Assembly (NCBI GenBank): GCA_938038165.1
Contig: CALHRB010000012.1
Span: 1-8,731 of the forward strand
DNA length: 8,731 nt
Direction of reading: 5' to 3'
DNA from: Candidatus Kapaibacterium sp.
GTDB lineage: Bacteria > Bacteroidota > Ignavibacteria > Kapaibacteriales > UBA2268
In this document: in pieces, positions 6,284 to 8,731 of the stretch
Numbering within the stretch: the first letter of the stretch is position 1
How the letters are laid out: each line of letters opens with the position of its first letter
Notes under the pieces: model-generated
Seen by the model: only the letters and a program-made list of their open reading frames with translations
What the model was told of the DNA's origin: nothing
Databases searched by the model: none
Translations under genes and position numbers: made by a program

Positions 6284-8731
6284 ATGAATAGAAAAATACT
6301 CATCCAAAAGCCTATTAGTCAAAAAATTATTTTTTGTTTCTACTTTTTAATTCTCTTTTTTCCTATTTCTGTATTAAGTCAAACATATTGCGGTGATATG
6401 GCATTAGAAGAAGCCAGAAGAAAATACAGAAGCGGAAACTTTGATGATGTCATTTCTATTATTAACCGATGTTTGGATGGCGGTTTCAAACAAAACGAAA
6501 AAGCCGAAGCCTATAAAATACTTAGTCTAACCTATCTTGCTCTTGATTCTGTTCAAAATGCCAGGGAATCTGCTATAGAGCTTCTTTACATTGACCCAAC
6601 CTATGAGCCGAATTTATTTGATGACCCTCAACGATTCATCAAAATCATTAGAGACTTAAAAGAAAAAGAAGGATCAGTCCTTGTTACCTCAGTATCGAAA
6701 AGAGCTGAAAATATTCTTGAATCCCCAGCAACAGTTATTATTTTAACTGATGATGAAATAAAAAGAAGGAATTATAAAGATGTTGTCGAAGCTATTGTCG
6801 ATCTTCCGGGTTTCGACCTTGTTAAAAGCAATGGAGTATCTTACTCAATGATTTATCAAAGAGGTTATAGATCCATACTAACAGACAGAACTTTGCTCCT
6901 GATTGATGGTGTCGAAGAAAACGACCTTGTTTCGGATGCTATCAACTTATCCCGACAATATCCAATAGAAGATATAAAAAGGATTGAGATTGTTTACGGA
7001 CCCTCTTCTACTATGTATGGAGCTAATAGCTTTGTCGGAGTAATTAACATTGTTACGAATAGACCAATTGATGGTTTAGAAGGTGATAAAGACATAGGGC
7101 TATCTATGCGAGGATTTATAGGCACGTGGAATACTAAAAATATTGAAGGCGAGGCAAAATGGAGACTCGGGGATTTGGCTTTATCATTAACGGGAAGATA
7201 TTTCGAATCTGATGAGCAAAACTTAAGTATGTATAAGGAATGGGATATGCTAAGCCCTTCTTTTGACGATATGAAAAAAAACATAGATATTACTGGATTG
7301 GATGCTAATGGAAATCTAAAGGCAAATGAATATTTAAAAAAGAGTAAATTGGACAGCTTGTTTCCAAATAGCAATTTATATTCAATTAAATTCAATGAAA
7401 AAGGAGAAGCAGAAGAAATCAGATTGACCCAAAATGGTTATAATCAAGCTTTCAGACTTGATAGCATAATTAAAAACAGTGTCTATAAAAATAATCAGTT
7501 TAAATTCAACAATAAATCCAGTGACTGGTTAATAAGAATGAAAATTCAGGTTAAAGATTGGACACTGGGCATTCAAAGCTGGCGTAGTGATGAAGGTTCG
7601 GCACCCTGGTATAATGATAATAGCTTTATGTTTGGTGAAAATATATCTAGATGGATTTATTGGAATAGTTTTATCTATCTGAATTTTGATAAGGCTTTGT
7701 CAGACAAACTTTTATTTACTAACTTATTAAGTTATAGATTACATATAATTGACGGAAACACAAACTTTTTTAATTATTATGGATATAGCAATGGAAGGCT
7801 CTCTTTTCTCGATCTAAATCAGGAAAAACTTCCCACCTGGTCCCCAACTTATTATTTTAGAACTTCAAATCAATTAAGAAATGAGACAAGACTCAATTGG
7901 TTGCCTATAAATGAAATAAGTGTTCTTGGCGGTGTGGAATTCAGAAGCAGCATGATTCAGGGCGATTATCTGACATATAATGCTCCTCACCCAGAGGATT
8001 CTGGACTTGTTAAAAGACAAGGTTACCTTGGAACTGATCATTTTCGTTCTTTGGATATGGGAATTTTTGGACAGATGAGTTATAACATTTTAAAACCTTT
8101 AATTATAACTTTTGGCGCCCGTATTGATAACAACAGGATTCGAGAAAGTGGTGGCTATGGAACAGTTCTTAATTTTCGAGGAGCAGCTATATTTAGACCA
8201 GTTGAAACATTTGTCCTCAAAGGTATTTTCAGCGAAGCATTCAAAGATGCTTCCAATCTTCAAAAATATGGGACTATAACAGGAACAAGGGAACTACCTA
8301 ACCCAACTTTAGCACCTGAAAAAGTTAGAAATTTTGAAATTGGTGGATATTGGATTCCCAATGATAATTTGCAAATTGATTTAACTGCATTTCTGGCTAA
8401 TTATAGCAATGTTATAGGAACTGTCAGAGTTCAAAAATCTGATGGTTCTTTCACTCAACAATTTCAGCCAATAGGTAAGCAGGAAATTTCGGGCATTCAG
8501 GCAAATATTAAATATAAATATAGTTTCTTGACTTTTTGGTCGAATTTTACTTTGACCGAACCAATCGATAAAACAACTCAACTTAGAATAAGTGATATTG
8601 CCGATTATATAATTAATTCCGGGTTTAATTTTGAAGTCAACGAGTCACTGAATATTAATATACGTTCTAACTATGTAGGCAAAAGGCTATCAGGTAATGG
8701 CACATCAGGGAGTAAAAATCCAATAACAGAA
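6284..8731 (+). CDS. TonB-dependent outer-membrane receptor with TPR-like N-terminal domain (3' truncated by the window edge)
   Basis: This is an outer-membrane active transporter or sensor energised by TonB-ExbBD; the substrate cannot be read from the sequence. The frame is open from ATG 6284 through the last base (816 codons) with no stop or frameshift. Residues 1-32 are a signal peptide: a basic start, a hydrophobic core, and likely cleavage after SVLS. Residues 36-125 form a helical TPR-like domain, with hairpins at about 40-66 and 72-107 (AEAYKILSLTYLALDS ... IDPTYEP). A TonB-box-like stretch (SVLVTSVSKRAE) follows at about 131-142, then the plug at about 143-262 (SPATVIILTDDEI, LPGFDLV, VYGPSSTMYGANSFVGVINIV). 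The rest is barrel and carries the family signature NPTLAPEKVRNFEIG near 672-686. The final strands are beyond the window. The only cysteines in the mature part are C36 and C63. It resembles colicin/siderophore-type receptors more than SusC: there is no CarboxypepD-like N-terminal domain and no SusD within the window. It lies 38 bases after the STAND gene. Confidence 0.92.
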   Translation, partial: MNRKILIQKPISQKIIFCFYFLILFFPISVLSQTYCGDMALEEARRKYRSGNFDDVISIINRCLDGGFKQNEKAEAYKILSLTYLALDSVQNARESAIELLYIDPTYEPNLFDDPQRFIKIIRDLKEKEGSVLVTSVSKRAENILESPATVIILTDDEIKRRNYKDVVEAIVDLPGFDLVKSNGVSYSMIYQRGYRSILTDRTLLLIDGVEENDLVSDAINLSRQYPIEDIKRIEIVYGPSSTMYGANSFVGVINIVTNRPIDGLEGDKDIGLSMRGFIGTWNTKNIEGEAKWRLGDLALSLTGRYFESDEQNLSMYKEWDMLSPSFDDMKKNIDITGLDANGNLKANEYLKKSKLDSLFPNSNLYSIKFNEKGEAEEIRLTQNGYNQAFRLDSIIKNSVYKNNQFKFNNKSSDWLIRMKIQVKDWTLGIQSWRSDEGSAPWYNDNSFMFGENISRWIYWNSFIYLNFDKALSDKLLFTNLLSYRLHIIDGNTNFFNYYGYSNGRLSFLDLNQEKLPTWSPTYYFRTSNQLRNETRLNWLPINEISVLGGVEFRSSMIQGDYLTYNAPHPEDSGLVKRQGYLGTDHFRSLDMGIFGQMSYNILKPLIITFGARIDNNRIRESGGYGTVLNFRGAAIFRPVETFVLKGIFSEAFKDASNLQKYGTITGTRELPNPTLAPEKVRNFEIGGYWIPNDNLQIDLTAFLANYSNVIGTVRVQKSDGSFTQQFQPIGKQEISGIQANIKYKYSFLTFWSNFTLTEPIDKTTQLRISDIADYIINSGFNFEVNESLNINIRSNYVGKRLSGNGTSGSKNPITE

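Noticed and set aside
6259..6291. ATG-initiated mini-frame of ten codons bridging the STAND stop and the receptor start
   Set aside because: It is too short, has no ribosome-binding site, and ends just inside the receptor gene; a leader-peptide role has no support.
6994..7395. 133-residue open frame on the minus strand
   Set aside because: It lies wholly inside the receptor's plug and barrel coding sequence, which has clear family motifs, and its translation shows no recognisable domain; it is a shadow frame.
1..8731. CRISPR arrays, tRNA or rRNA genes, insertion sequences or attachment sites
   Set aside because: No spaced direct repeats, tRNA-like folds, transposase motifs or terminal inverted repeats were seen on either strand.

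Overview
The window is AT-rich (roughly two thirds A+T) and carries three large genes, all on the + strand. It is almost fully coding: one 0.2 kb gap and one 38-base gap. The gene content is a Mfd with a CarD-like domain, a STAND NTPase with WD40 repeats and a TonB-dependent receptor. Together with low GC and poor Shine-Dalgarno sites, this suggests a Gram-negative member of the Bacteroidota / Ignavibacteriota (FCB) group. That placement is an inference from style, not from a marker gene.

Layout: (1) 1-2804, the 3' part of mfd, the transcription-repair coupling factor; its N-terminus lies off the left edge. (2) 2805-3005, a very AT-rich spacer with no convincing promoter or terminator. (3) 3012-6245, a 1077-residue protein with an nSTAND1-type NTPase, a winged-helix-like region, one transmembrane helix, a long rod with alanine at every seventh residue, and a seven-bladed WD40 propeller. 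(4) 6284-8731, a TonB-dependent outer-membrane receptor with a signal peptide and a TPR-like N-terminal domain ahead of the plug. It is open through the right edge, so its last barrel strands are missing.

mfd is a housekeeping gene and probably unrelated to its neighbours. The second and third genes are only 38 bases apart and are probably co-transcribed. The charge pattern around the single membrane helix puts the NTPase in the cytoplasm and the rod plus WD40 propeller in the periplasm, the compartment where the receptor's TPR-like domain and plug also sit. I therefore propose, as inference only, a two-gene envelope system in which an outer-membrane receptor is physically coupled, through a periplasm-spanning rod and propeller, to a cytoplasmic STAND switch. 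Supporting details visible in the sequence are an unbroken 19-heptad alanine array, a cysteine-free rod and propeller followed by one tail cysteine pair, a lone cysteine pair in the receptor's TPR-like domain, and an in-frame 21-base tandem duplication that lengthens the membrane helix.
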